Shown: in pieces, positions 53,084-61,780 of the stretch | How the letters are laid out: each line of letters begins with the position of its first letter | Numbering within the stretch: position 1 is the stretch's first letter | Origin: Parapedobacter tibetensis | GTDB taxonomy: Bacteria > Bacteroidota > Bacteroidia > Sphingobacteriales > Sphingobacteriaceae | Assembly: GCF_024704835.1 (NCBI RefSeq) | Contig: NZ_JAMXBE010000003.1 | Location: forward strand, 454,567 to 516,722 | Reading direction: 5' to 3' | DNA length: 62,156 nucleotides | Notes under the pieces: model-generated | Databases searched by the model: none | What the model was told of the DNA's origin: nothing | The model's input: only the letters and a program-made list of their open reading frames with translations | Made by a program: the position numbers and the translations under genes

Positions 53084-54412
53084 ATGAAACGAAGGAATTT
53101 TCTGAGAACATCTGCCGGACTGCTGGCGGTGGGGACATTCGCGAAGGGCTTTTCAATCCAGAGAATGCAGGCTTCCCCGCGCAAATTCGCTTTCCGGAAT
53201 TACCAGGAGAAAGCCAGCGTTGGCAACGTAAAGATAGTCACCCCGGACGATGGCTATTACATTCACACCTTTTTCGACGTCTGCCCGTTCAGCCCCAGCC
53301 AGAAATTCCTCGCGGTAAACAAGCTTCCCTATCAGGATAGGCATGCAACCTATGGCGATACCGCTGATGTCTGTATCATTGACCTGGAGAACGAGACCAT
53401 CGAAACGGTCTATTCGACGAAGGGATGGGGGTACCAGCTTGGTGCCAATATAAACTGGGGAAGTACTGACCGGTACCTGTATACAAACGACATCATAGCT
53501 AATCAGGCCGTTTGTGTCCGGATCGATTTGGAGACAAAAGCGATCAAAGCTTTCGCCGGCCCCATGTATCACATGGCGCCCGATGAGTCGGCAGTCATCG
53601 GCTTCCCGCTGGAAATGATCGATGGATACCAGGACGGCAACGCGACGCAAGTGGGATATGGCGTCCCGCCATTCGGCGACCGCAAGGATATAACCGGGGC
53701 TCCGGCCGACCAGGGCCTTTGGCAAACGGACCTGGCAACCAACCAAACTGGGCTGCTGCTCAACCTGAAAGAAGCGTTTAGTTTTATCGATGATCCGTTT
53801 TACCAAGGGGCAAACTGTTATTTCTTTCATTCCAAATACAACATGCAGGGCACGCGGATATTTCAGGTGTTCCGCGGTGTTTTTCCGGGATCGGCCAAAT
53901 ATCACCCCACGCTCCTGTCGTTTACATCCGATGGAACGGACCTGCACAAGCCGCTGAGCCGGGAACAATGGGCACATGGAGGCAACCACCCCAACTGGCA
54001 TCCGGACGGCGAACGGATTATCATGAACGTGACGCCCGCCTGGCTGGGTGAAAAACAGATGCGTTTCTGCAGCTTCCATTACACAGGCGCCGATTTCAAG
54101 ATCCTGTCAACCAAGTACACCGGAAGCGGGCATCCCAGTGTCGATGCCACCTCCTCTTACCTCCTCTCGGACTATTATGTCGGAGAATACCGGAAGCTTG
54201 GTTACAAGGATTGCCCGATCCGGTTAATCCATCTCAGCACGGGTGAGGAAGTGGCTATCTGCGAGGTTTTCACCGATCTGGACATCCGCGAGAGCACGTT
54301 CCGGATAGACCCCCACCCGGTATGGAGCAGGGATTACAAAAGGGTTTGCTTTAACGGTGCCCCAGGTGGTGTCAGGCAGGTTTTCGTTGCAGACCTGAAC
54401 GGTTTTTTATGA
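53084..54412 (+). CDS. Exported beta-propeller protein (oligogalacturonate-lyase-like fold)
   Basis: The 442-residue protein starts with a twin-arginine signal (MKRRNFLRTSAGLLAVGTFA). The body has repeated WD/PD40-like strands with DxxPxW/SPSxxFL phrases (CPFSPSQKFLAVNKLPYQDR, HGGNHPNWHPDGERIIMNVT, DPHPVWSRDYKRVCFNGAPG), as in TolB-like and PL22-type propellers. Whether it is an enzyme is unclear. It is the first gene of the operon that runs to SusC. Confidence 0.7.
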   Translation: MKRRNFLRTSAGLLAVGTFAKGFSIQRMQASPRKFAFRNYQEKASVGNVKIVTPDDGYYIHTFFDVCPFSPSQKFLAVNKLPYQDRHATYGDTADVCIIDLENETIETVYSTKGWGYQLGANINWGSTDRYLYTNDIIANQAVCVRIDLETKAIKAFAGPMYHMAPDESAVIGFPLEMIDGYQDGNATQVGYGVPPFGDRKDITGAPADQGLWQTDLATNQTGLLLNLKEAFSFIDDPFYQGANCYFFHSKYNMQGTRIFQVFRGVFPGSAKYHPTLLSFTSDGTDLHKPLSREQWAHGGNHPNWHPDGERIIMNVTPAWLGEKQMRFCSFHYTGADFKILSTKYTGSGHPSVDATSSYLLSDYYVGEYRKLGYKDCPIRLIHLSTGEEVAICEVFTDLDIRESTFRIDPHPVWSRDYKRVCFNGAPGGVRQVFVADLNGFL

Positions 54413-54433
54413 GGTTTTGATTTAAAAATCACC

Positions 54434-55483
54434 ATGATGAGTCATCTTTCCAGAAGAAATTTCGTTAAACGTGCATCGGTAGGTTTAGCCGGTGTAGGGC
54501 TGATGCCCCAAGGAATCGGGCAGGAGCAGGTACATGCACCGCAGACCGGTCGGCATCCGCGACACGTCAATATTGCTACGCTGACTATGGGCGGCATCAG
54601 CAGGGAAACCATCGAACAGGTCGTCGCCGCTGCCTTGAAGCGTATGGAGATAGCCTTACCCATGTCGCCCGATATCTATTGCCTGCCGGAAGTGTTCCAC
54701 GCGGCCGCTGTGAAAGGCGGCAGACCGCCTTTGCCTGTTTCGGCGGAAGACGGTTCGGGAAACATCATTGCCCCGTTTCAGGCGTTTGCAAAGGCCAACA
54801 ACTGTTACATCGTATGTCCCATTTACACGACGGCAGACGGAAAATATTACAACGCCGCTGTACTGATCGACCGGCGGGGGGAATACCTCGGAGAATACCG
54901 AAAAGTAAGGCTTACAGAAGGGGAACTTCGAAAAGGGCTCACACCCGGACCATCAGACATCCCGGTGTTCGATACCGATTTCGGCCGGATCGGTGTCCAA
55001 ATATGCTTTGACATCGAATGGCCGGATGGTTGGAATCAACTCGGGGAAAAAGGGGCTGAGATCGTATTCTTCCCCTCCGCTTTTTCAGGCGGCAAGCGCA
55101 TCCGTGCAAAGGCGCTTGACAACAAATACTACGTGGTTTCGAGTATCCGCGACACATGTTCCAGGATCTGCGACGTGACGGGCGAACTGGCGGTGAGCGG
55201 AGGTCATCCGTCAAATGAATGGGGAGTCTTCGCGTCCGTCAACCTGGAGCGGGCTGTTTTGCATACCCACGGGGCGGGAACCGTGGCTGTGAAATTCCCT
55301 GAAATCCGTAAAAAGTACGGAACGAAAATAGCATTGCACACCATGGGAGAAGAACATTACACCATCCTCGAAAGCTTGACGCCGGAGGTGAAAGTGGCGG
55401 ATATTCTCCGTGAATTTGAAATGCGAACGCATGCCGACCATCTTCGGATCGCCGAAGAACTGGCAGCCAGTCTTGGATTCTAA
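54434..55483 (+). CDS. Exported carbon-nitrogen hydrolase (nitrilase superfamily)
   Basis: The 349-residue protein has a Tat-like signal (SRRNFVKRASVGLAGVGLMP) and the nitrilase triad in order: Glu in IYCLPEVFHAA, Lys in GEYRKVRLTEGE and Cys in GVQICFDIEWPDG. Superfamily members hydrolyse amides, nitriles or carbamoyl groups. In this locus a role in removing an amide group from sugar derivatives is possible (inference). It begins 21 bases after the propeller gene. Confidence 0.85.
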   Translation: MMSHLSRRNFVKRASVGLAGVGLMPQGIGQEQVHAPQTGRHPRHVNIATLTMGGISRETIEQVVAAALKRMEIALPMSPDIYCLPEVFHAAAVKGGRPPLPVSAEDGSGNIIAPFQAFAKANNCYIVCPIYTTADGKYYNAAVLIDRRGEYLGEYRKVRLTEGELRKGLTPGPSDIPVFDTDFGRIGVQICFDIEWPDGWNQLGEKGAEIVFFPSAFSGGKRIRAKALDNKYYVVSSIRDTCSRICDVTGELAVSGGHPSNEWGVFASVNLERAVLHTHGAGTVAVKFPEIRKKYGTKIALHTMGEEHYTILESLTPEVKVADILREFEMRTHADHLRIAEELAASLGF

Positions 55484-55497
55484 AAAAAGCAATAAAA

Positions 55498-56865
55498 TTG
55501 AAACCGATTGTATTCTTCATTCTTCCGGTTGTCTTATTGGGCGTTACCTGCAACGGTTCGCAGGAGCATTCGGGCAAACCTAATATCATCATCATCTATG
55601 CCGATGATCTTGGTTACGGCGATCTTTCTACCTACTGCGGCGATATCCCCAGCCCAAATATCCAGCGGATAGCCGATGCCGGTATCAAGTTTACTGATTT
55701 CTATGTATCGGGACCTGTCTGTACCGTATCGAGGTACGGCCTGCTGACGGGCAACTATCCGCAGCGCTCCCTTCACGGACTTACCAGTGCGTTAATGCCC
55801 GAACAGACAGGCCATTTGGACAAAACCGAAAAAATCATGCCGGCCTATTTGAAAGACGTCGGCTACAGGACCGCGCTCTTCGGGAAGTGGCATCTTGGCA
55901 ACAGCCGGCCCGAGTATTTTCCCAATTTTTACGGCTTTGATGAGTTTATTGGGCATACTCATGGCTGCATCGATTTCTTTAGCCACGTGTACGGTTCCCT
56001 GGGAAATGACTGGTACCGGGGCAGCGAACCACTTTACGAAGATGGCTACACAACCGATCTGATTACCAATCATGCCATTGAATATCTTTCCGGCAGGGAC
56101 GATGCTCCGTTCTTTGTGTTTATGGCCTATAATGCTCCGCATTATGGAAAATCGGACCCGTCCAACCTCCCGGGCAATACCCTTGTACTCCAGGAGGGCG
56201 TCCGTCAGGGAGTTTCCTACGCCAATACCCTTCAGGCACCTGAGGCATACATAGATCGGTTTGCACATGTAGCAGATCCCTATCGGAAGTATTATTCGGC
56301 TATGGTTTCCAGCCTGGACGACAACATCGGGCGGTTGCTCGATTTTCTGGAGGAATCTGGCCAGCTGGAAAATACCATCATCTGGTTCATTTCTGACAAC
56401 GGAGGCTATTCCGAAACGCTGTTCCGGCATGCAAGCAATGGAATGCTTAAAGGCCAAAAGGGACAGCTCGACGAGGGCGGTATCCGGGTTCCCGCTCTGG
56501 TCTGCTGGAAAGACAAAATCAAGCCAGGGCAGGTGGTTTCACAGCCGTACGCCAATATAGACCTGTTACCCACGCTGCTCGATATTGCGGGTACGGGGCC
56601 GAAAGAAACTTCCCTCGACGGCATATCGCTGGCTCAGGTCCTTTTGAACGATAAAAAACCGGAAAGGGATATCTTCTGGAAATACCATGACCAGAAGGCC
56701 TTCCGGCGCGGTAACTGGAAGATGAAGAATGATGAGCTGTATGATCTTTCGCGGGATATTTCGGAACAGACCGACCTTTCAGGAACAGACACCGCCGTAT
56801 TTGAGGAGCTCCGGGCTGCGTGGAATGAGACGGCGGAAAAACTGGAAAAAACGACAAATCACTGA
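55498..56865 (+). CDS. Sulfatase (family S1), exported
   Basis: The 455-residue protein has the alkaline-phosphatase-fold sulfatase core: IIIIYADDLGYGDLSTYCGD (metal Asp pair at 36-37), GPVCTVSRYGLLTG (Cys75 as formylglycine precursor, Arg79), LFGKWHLGN, and WFISDNGG. The usual C-x-P/A-x-R motif reads CTVSR here, so the third position is Val. No ATG is in reach and the gene seems to start at TTG 55498, 14 bases after the previous stop; the N-terminus is signal-like. It needs a formylglycine-making enzyme encoded elsewhere. Confidence 0.87.
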   Translation: MKPIVFFILPVVLLGVTCNGSQEHSGKPNIIIIYADDLGYGDLSTYCGDIPSPNIQRIADAGIKFTDFYVSGPVCTVSRYGLLTGNYPQRSLHGLTSALMPEQTGHLDKTEKIMPAYLKDVGYRTALFGKWHLGNSRPEYFPNFYGFDEFIGHTHGCIDFFSHVYGSLGNDWYRGSEPLYEDGYTTDLITNHAIEYLSGRDDAPFFVFMAYNAPHYGKSDPSNLPGNTLVLQEGVRQGVSYANTLQAPEAYIDRFAHVADPYRKYYSAMVSSLDDNIGRLLDFLEESGQLENTIIWFISDNGGYSETLFRHASNGMLKGQKGQLDEGGIRVPALVCWKDKIKPGQVVSQPYANIDLLPTLLDIAGTGPKETSLDGISLAQVLLNDKKPERDIFWKYHDQKAFRRGNWKMKNDELYDLSRDISEQTDLSGTDTAVFEELRAAWNETAEKLEKTTNH

Positions 56866-56883
56866 AATTAAATCTGATATAGC

Positions 56884-58197
56884 ATGAACCGGAGAGATTT
56901 TATCAAACGAACTTCCACGGCAGCGGCCGGATTGACGATCCTCGACTTCCCCCTTTCCGGGAAAAATGCGCCCAGCAACAAGGTCGTTATCGCCGTAATG
57001 GGGTTGAACGGCCGGGGGGGCTACCATGCCGCCAAATTTGCCGGGATCGAGGGTGTCGAAGTGGCTTATCTGTGCGACGTGGAGGAAGGAGCGCTCAAGA
57101 AAGGGCAGGATGCCCTGAAAGGAAGGCCGCGGAAGCCCACAGTGGAAAAAGATATCCGCAAGCTGGTGACGCGGACCGATTTCGACGCTTTGGTGATCGC
57201 CGCTCCGGACCATTGGCATGCACCTGCTACGCTGCTTGGACTGGCGAATGGCAAGCATGTATATGTTGAAAAACCGTGCAGCCATAATCCCTACGAAAGC
57301 GAGTTATTGATCGAGGCGCAGGCCCGGTATGGAAGGATCATCCAGGTTGGCAGTCAGCGCCGGTCCTTCCCTACGCTGATCCAAGCTGTAAAGGAAGTGC
57401 GAGCCGGACTCATCGGTGATCCATACATGGCCAAATCGTGGTATACGAATGCCCGAAAACCGATAGGAAACGGTAAATCTGTTCCCATTCCGTCTACCCT
57501 TAACTTTGAGCTGTGGCAGGGACCGGCCCCGCGGAAAGCGTACCGGGATAACCTGGTACATTACAACTGGCACTGGTTCTGGCACTGGGGAACAGGCGAA
57601 TCATGCAATAACGGCAACCATGAGATCGATTGCTGCCGCTGGTTTCTGGGGGTGGACTTTCCGACAAAAGTCACTTCGGCTGGAGGCAGGTACGCCTATA
57701 CCGACGATTGGGAGACACCCGATACGCAGATCGCTTCCTTCGAGTTCGGCGATAAAAAGGTCATTACTTGGGAAGGGCGTAGCTGTAATTCTTTCGGAGT
57801 GGAGGGGAGCGGCAGGGGCTTCATCGTGTATGGCACCAAGGGCACCCTGGTGAACCTCGGCGGCGGCGATTATAAGGTCTACGATACTACCAACAAATTG
57901 GTAAAGGAAATAAAACCCGGTCTTGAGATCGATCCAAACGATCCGGTAAGTGCCAGCGGTGAAGCGGATACGTACCACCTGAAAAACTTTGTGGAAGGTA
58001 TCCGGGGTGACGCCAACGTGACCGCGCCTATAGAAGAAGCGCACAAAAGCGTATTGCTTTGCCACCTTGCCAACATTGCCCAGCGGACAGGTTCGGCACT
58101 GCATTGCGATCCGGAAAACGGGCATATCATAGGCAACCAGACGGCCGCTGCGCTCTGGCGCAGGGATTATGAAAACGGCTGGGAAATGAAATTTTAA
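56884..58197 (+). CDS. Gfo/Idh/MocA-family oxidoreductase, exported (1)
   Basis: The 437-residue protein has a Tat signal (MNRRDFIKRTSTAAAGLTIL), a Rossmann nucleotide site (VIAVMGLNGRGGYHAAKFAG) and the family motif YVEKPCSHNP with the catalytic Lys of EKP. Members oxidise or reduce sugars or act as NAD-dependent glycosidases. The Tat signal suits a protein exported with its cofactor. It lies 18 bases after the sulfatase gene. Confidence 0.85.
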   Translation: MNRRDFIKRTSTAAAGLTILDFPLSGKNAPSNKVVIAVMGLNGRGGYHAAKFAGIEGVEVAYLCDVEEGALKKGQDALKGRPRKPTVEKDIRKLVTRTDFDALVIAAPDHWHAPATLLGLANGKHVYVEKPCSHNPYESELLIEAQARYGRIIQVGSQRRSFPTLIQAVKEVRAGLIGDPYMAKSWYTNARKPIGNGKSVPIPSTLNFELWQGPAPRKAYRDNLVHYNWHWFWHWGTGESCNNGNHEIDCCRWFLGVDFPTKVTSAGGRYAYTDDWETPDTQIASFEFGDKKVITWEGRSCNSFGVEGSGRGFIVYGTKGTLVNLGGGDYKVYDTTNKLVKEIKPGLEIDPNDPVSASGEADTYHLKNFVEGIRGDANVTAPIEEAHKSVLLCHLANIAQRTGSALHCDPENGHIIGNQTAAALWRRDYENGWEMKF

Positions 58198-58211
58198 AAT
58201 CAGTATGAATA

Positions 58212-59408
58212 ATGAATAGAAGAAAATTTGTTGTGAAAGGCGGGATGGCTTTGGCCGGAATAACAGTGGTTCCATATACTTTTTTTATGGAAAACAACGT
58301 CGGGATAGAACCGATTAGGTCCGCATTGATTGGCTGCGGCAGTAGGGGTATGGGGTTAGCCAACGTATTAAAAGAGGTGAAATCAACAGCATTAGTGGCT
58401 TATTGTGATATCAATACAGACCATCTTAGTTTGGCAAGTCAGTCCATTAAAGGCAAAGGCTATACCGATTACCTGAAATTATTGGAAAGAAATGATATAA
58501 AAGCTGTATTCATTGCCACGCCGTTAAACTGGCATTACCAAATGGCTGTGGATGCCCTGGATGCCGGGAAGCATATTTATCTGGAGAAAACGATGACTTA
58601 TGATATTCCCCAGGCCATTGAATTGGAATCCAAGGTTAATCAACGACCCCGGCAGGTTTTTCAGGTAGGGCACCAGTATAGGCACTACGAAATGTACCGT
58701 AAAATCAAAGAGGCGATCGATAAAGGATGGATCGGAAGGGTATATCATTATGAGTGTCAGTACCACCGGAATTCGGATTGGAGAAAACAGGCATCAACAG
58801 AGACAGAAAGACAAATTAACTGGAGGATGTACCGTGAATATTCGGGAGGGTTGATGGCGGAGCTTTGTGCGCATCAAATTGACGTGGTCAACTGGATGGA
58901 GGATTCGCATCCGCTGAAGGTAACAGGGTTGGGCGGTATCGATTACTGGAAAGATGGACGGGAAACCTATGATAACGTAAGGGTTATATTTGAATATCCT
59001 GGAGGCGTTAAATCAAGTGTGAGTAGCATATTGAGCAACCAATTCAATGGCTATACGATCCGTATATTAGGTACAAAAGGCACCATAGTAGTAGAAAGAG
59101 AAGGTGCCAAGATATTCCGGGAGCCTGTACAGCGCAAACTGGGTACCGTAGATGGCGTAACCGGAGCGACGATGTCCACGGATATGGACTTTAAAGAGGG
59201 TGAGAAACTGGAATACGCTGATGATGGGAGGGAACCAACCTACCATGCTTTACAGGCTTTTGTGGATTCCATCGTACAGGGAAAAAATCCCTTTTCCGGT
59301 GCCAAATCAGGAAAAGAAACTGCGATAAGTGTACACATGGCCAATGAATCGATGCGATCCGGAACGCTCCAACATTGGAAAAACGAATATGATGGTCGCA
59401 TATTTTAG
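58212..59408 (+). CDS. Gfo/Idh/MocA-family oxidoreductase, exported (2)
   Basis: The 398-residue protein has a signal-like start (MNRRKFVVKGGMALAGITVV), the nucleotide site SALIGCGSRGMGLANVLKEV and IYLEKTMTYDIPQA, where the usual EKP reads EKT. The C-terminal domain has VYHYECQYHRNSDWRKQAST and GLMAELCAHQIDVVNWMEDS. It is closer in base use to the AT-richer genes than its neighbours. Substrate unknown. Confidence 0.85.
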   Translation: MNRRKFVVKGGMALAGITVVPYTFFMENNVGIEPIRSALIGCGSRGMGLANVLKEVKSTALVAYCDINTDHLSLASQSIKGKGYTDYLKLLERNDIKAVFIATPLNWHYQMAVDALDAGKHIYLEKTMTYDIPQAIELESKVNQRPRQVFQVGHQYRHYEMYRKIKEAIDKGWIGRVYHYECQYHRNSDWRKQASTETERQINWRMYREYSGGLMAELCAHQIDVVNWMEDSHPLKVTGLGGIDYWKDGRETYDNVRVIFEYPGGVKSSVSSILSNQFNGYTIRILGTKGTIVVEREGAKIFREPVQRKLGTVDGVTGATMSTDMDFKEGEKLEYADDGREPTYHALQAFVDSIVQGKNPFSGAKSGKETAISVHMANESMRSGTLQHWKNEYDGRIF

Positions 59409-59430
59409 GTTAAAAAGTTTTTTTATTTTG

Positions 59431-59502
59431 TTTTACCCCCTGCCTGCCCCTTGACTGTATCTACTTACAGAAAGGCATCAGATACTACATGCTATGGAAG
59501 CG
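59431..59502 (+). repeat. 72-bp duplicated segment, copy 2
   Basis: This copy matches 52875-52946: identical over the first 30 bases, then small differences, same length. It lies in the 132-base gap before the GH109-like gene. Here the FecR-like start codes for only five codons (MLWKR, stop). Confidence 0.85.
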
Positions 59503-59540
59503 TTGATGTATCGCTTTTGATTTTGAAACCACCTAAAGAC

Positions 59541-60953
59541 ATGAACAACGATCGAAGGACTTTTTTGAAGCAATCCGGGCTTGTCGGTGCCGGTATGTTG
59601 GGAGCCTCCCTTTCGGGCTTTGCTTCTATGATAGACGCGGCAAAAAACCACAGGCAACAATTCAATATGAGCGGGTATTGCGCCCCTCCCTTGGAAACGG
59701 TGCGGACAGGGTACATCGGTGTGGGAAGCAGGGGTACATCGGCGGTGCGGCGGGCCAATTTCATTGAAGGCCTAAAGGTGAACGCGCTATGTGACGTGCG
59801 CCCCGAGAAACTGGAAGCGGCAAAGCAGCTGCTCACGCCTTCCAGGCACCAGCCCGAAATATATACCGGTCACCAGGAAGAATGGAAAAAGCTCTGTGAC
59901 AGGGAGGATATCGACCTGGTATATATTGCCACTCCTTGGCATCTGCATGTCCCTATGGCTGTATATGCCATGGAACAAGGTAAGCACGTAGCCGTGGAAG
60001 TGCCCGCAGCCATTACCGCTGAAGAATGCTGGCAACTGGTAGAAACATCGGAAAAGACCCGTAAGCATTGCATGATGCTGGAGAATTGCTGCTACGATTT
60101 TTTTGAACTGCTTACCCTCAATATGGCGCGTCAGGGTTTCTTCGGAGAGATCATCCATGGCGAAAGTGCTTATATCCATGGTCTGTTGGGGAGCCAATTT
60201 GCCAGGGATAAGTATTATGACATGTGGCGGCTAAAGCAAAACATGAGTCGGAACGGCAATCTATATCCTACACACGGATTGGGACCGGTATGCCAGGTTA
60301 TGAATATTAACCGTGGAGACAAGATGGATTACTTGGTGTCAGTGTCGAGCAAGGATTTTATGATGAACAACGTGGCCGGAGAGTTGGCTGCGGAGGATAC
60401 GTATTACAAGCAATATGTGGACAAGCCTTACCGCGGAAATATGAATACCACTATCATCCACACCGCAAAAGGCCGTACCATCATGGTTCAGCACGATGTT
60501 ACTTCACCACGCCCCTATTCCCGTATTCATTTGATCAGCGGCACAAAGGGGATCGCCAGGAAGTGGCCGCTCCCTGCCCGTATTGCTGTAGGCCATGGAG
60601 AATGGCTGCCGGATGAAGAAATGAAAGCGATCGAGGAGCAATATACCCCGGAGATCGTTAAAAAGGTAGGAGAAATGGCCAAACAAGTGGGGGGGCACGG
60701 TGGCATGGATTTTATGATGGACTGGCGCCTGATCGATTGCCTCCGTAACGGCCTTCCCCTGGACCAGGATGTTTACGACGCTGCAACATGGAGTGTGGTC
60801 GGCCCGCTGAGCGAGTGGTCGGTGGCCAATCGTTCGGGCTCGATCGATGTGCCTGATTTTACATCCGGGGCCTGGAAAACCAACCAACCTGTCAGCCTTA
60901 CCCTCGAAGGAGGCGGCACGACCGGTGTACTTGCGGCCGACCAAACTCATTAA
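59541..60953 (+). CDS. GH109-like Gfo/Idh/MocA protein (alpha-N-acetylgalactosaminidase type)
   Basis: The 470-residue protein has a twin-arginine-like start (MNNDRRTFLKQSGLVGAGML), the nucleotide site TGYIGVGSRGTSAVRRANFI, and HVAVEVPAAITAEECWQLVE with EVP in place of EKP, as in GH109 enzymes. NLYPTHGLGPVCQVMNINRG is a further GH109 phrase. GH109 enzymes use a tightly bound NAD to split terminal alpha-GalNAc. Start at 59541 follows family length; an in-frame ATG-less extension from 59451 overlaps the repeat. Confidence 0.85.
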   Translation: MNNDRRTFLKQSGLVGAGMLGASLSGFASMIDAAKNHRQQFNMSGYCAPPLETVRTGYIGVGSRGTSAVRRANFIEGLKVNALCDVRPEKLEAAKQLLTPSRHQPEIYTGHQEEWKKLCDREDIDLVYIATPWHLHVPMAVYAMEQGKHVAVEVPAAITAEECWQLVETSEKTRKHCMMLENCCYDFFELLTLNMARQGFFGEIIHGESAYIHGLLGSQFARDKYYDMWRLKQNMSRNGNLYPTHGLGPVCQVMNINRGDKMDYLVSVSSKDFMMNNVAGELAAEDTYYKQYVDKPYRGNMNTTIIHTAKGRTIMVQHDVTSPRPYSRIHLISGTKGIARKWPLPARIAVGHGEWLPDEEMKAIEEQYTPEIVKKVGEMAKQVGGHGGMDFMMDWRLIDCLRNGLPLDQDVYDAATWSVVGPLSEWSVANRSGSIDVPDFTSGAWKTNQPVSLTLEGGGTTGVLAADQTH

Positions 60954-60992
60954 TTATTCATCGGAAATTATTTATATCCAATAATACCCATT

Positions 60993-61736
60993 ATGAAAAT
61001 TTCCATATTCGAAAATTCCGAGAGCCTGGGTGAGGCTGCCGGAAAAGCTACTGCCAATGCGATCCGAGATGCCATTTTCAAAAAGGGTTATGCAAATATC
61101 ATTCTTGCCACAGGAACCAGTCAATTCGAAACCATTAGGCAACTGATCCGCGAGCCGGGTATCGACTGGGGGAAGGTAAGCATGTTCCACCTCGACGAAT
61201 ACATTGGCTTACCGGAATCGCATCCGGCAAGTTTCCGGAAGTACCTGAAAGAACGGTTTATCCGAAAAGTTGCTCCGCTTAAAGCAGCTTACCTGATCAA
61301 CGGTGAAACCGATCCCATGCAAGAGTGCAAAAGGCTGGGAGAACTGATCCGGCAGCATCCGATTGATCTAGCGCTGGTGGGTATCGGCGAAAACGGGCAT
61401 TTGGCTTTTAACGACCCTCCTGCCGACTTCGACACCAACGAAGCGTATATCATCGCTAACCTGGACCTGAAGTGCCGGGAACAGCAAATGAACGAGGGTT
61501 GGTTCACGACCCTGCACGAAGTGCCTGCCCGGGCTATCAGCATGTCTATAAAACAAATCCTGCAATCGGATCGCATCATCTGTTCGGTACCTGACCAACG
61601 TAAGGCTCGAGCAGTGAAAAACAGCTTGGAAGGACCGATCAATGCCGAAACTCCAGCCAGTATGCTGCAGCAACATGCCGATTGTGTTTTTTACCTCGAC
61701 ACAAACTCGGCTTCGCTGATGGAAAATGTTGTATGA
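60993..61736 (+). CDS. Glucosamine-6-phosphate deaminase-like protein
   Basis: The 247-residue protein has the NagB fold: NIILATGTSQFETIRQLIRE, FHLDEYIGLPESHPASFRKY with the catalytic Asp-Glu, and LVGIGENGHLAFNDPPADF with the catalytic Asp/His region. NagB turns glucosamine 6-phosphate into fructose 6-phosphate and ammonia. Its place between GH109 and SusC supports amino-sugar use by this locus. It has no signal peptide, so it acts in the cytoplasm. Confidence 0.88.
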   Translation: MKISIFENSESLGEAAGKATANAIRDAIFKKGYANIILATGTSQFETIRQLIREPGIDWGKVSMFHLDEYIGLPESHPASFRKYLKERFIRKVAPLKAAYLINGETDPMQECKRLGELIRQHPIDLALVGIGENGHLAFNDPPADFDTNEAYIIANLDLKCREQQMNEGWFTTLHEVPARAISMSIKQILQSDRIICSVPDQRKARAVKNSLEGPINAETPASMLQQHADCVFYLDTNSASLMENVV

Positions 61737-61780
61737 TTTTTATAACCACTGTGTACGAAAACGGAACGAAATCTAAGATT

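Noticed and set aside
53153-54079. 308-codon minus-strand frame opposite the propeller gene
   Set aside because: It is a GC-driven antisense frame; the plus-strand gene has a Tat signal and propeller repeats.
61737-61780. Guide match upstream of susC
   Set aside because: I compared the presumed guides by eye with this gap and the sigma-gene upstream region and saw no convincing match. A proper search of the genome is needed, so no target is claimed.
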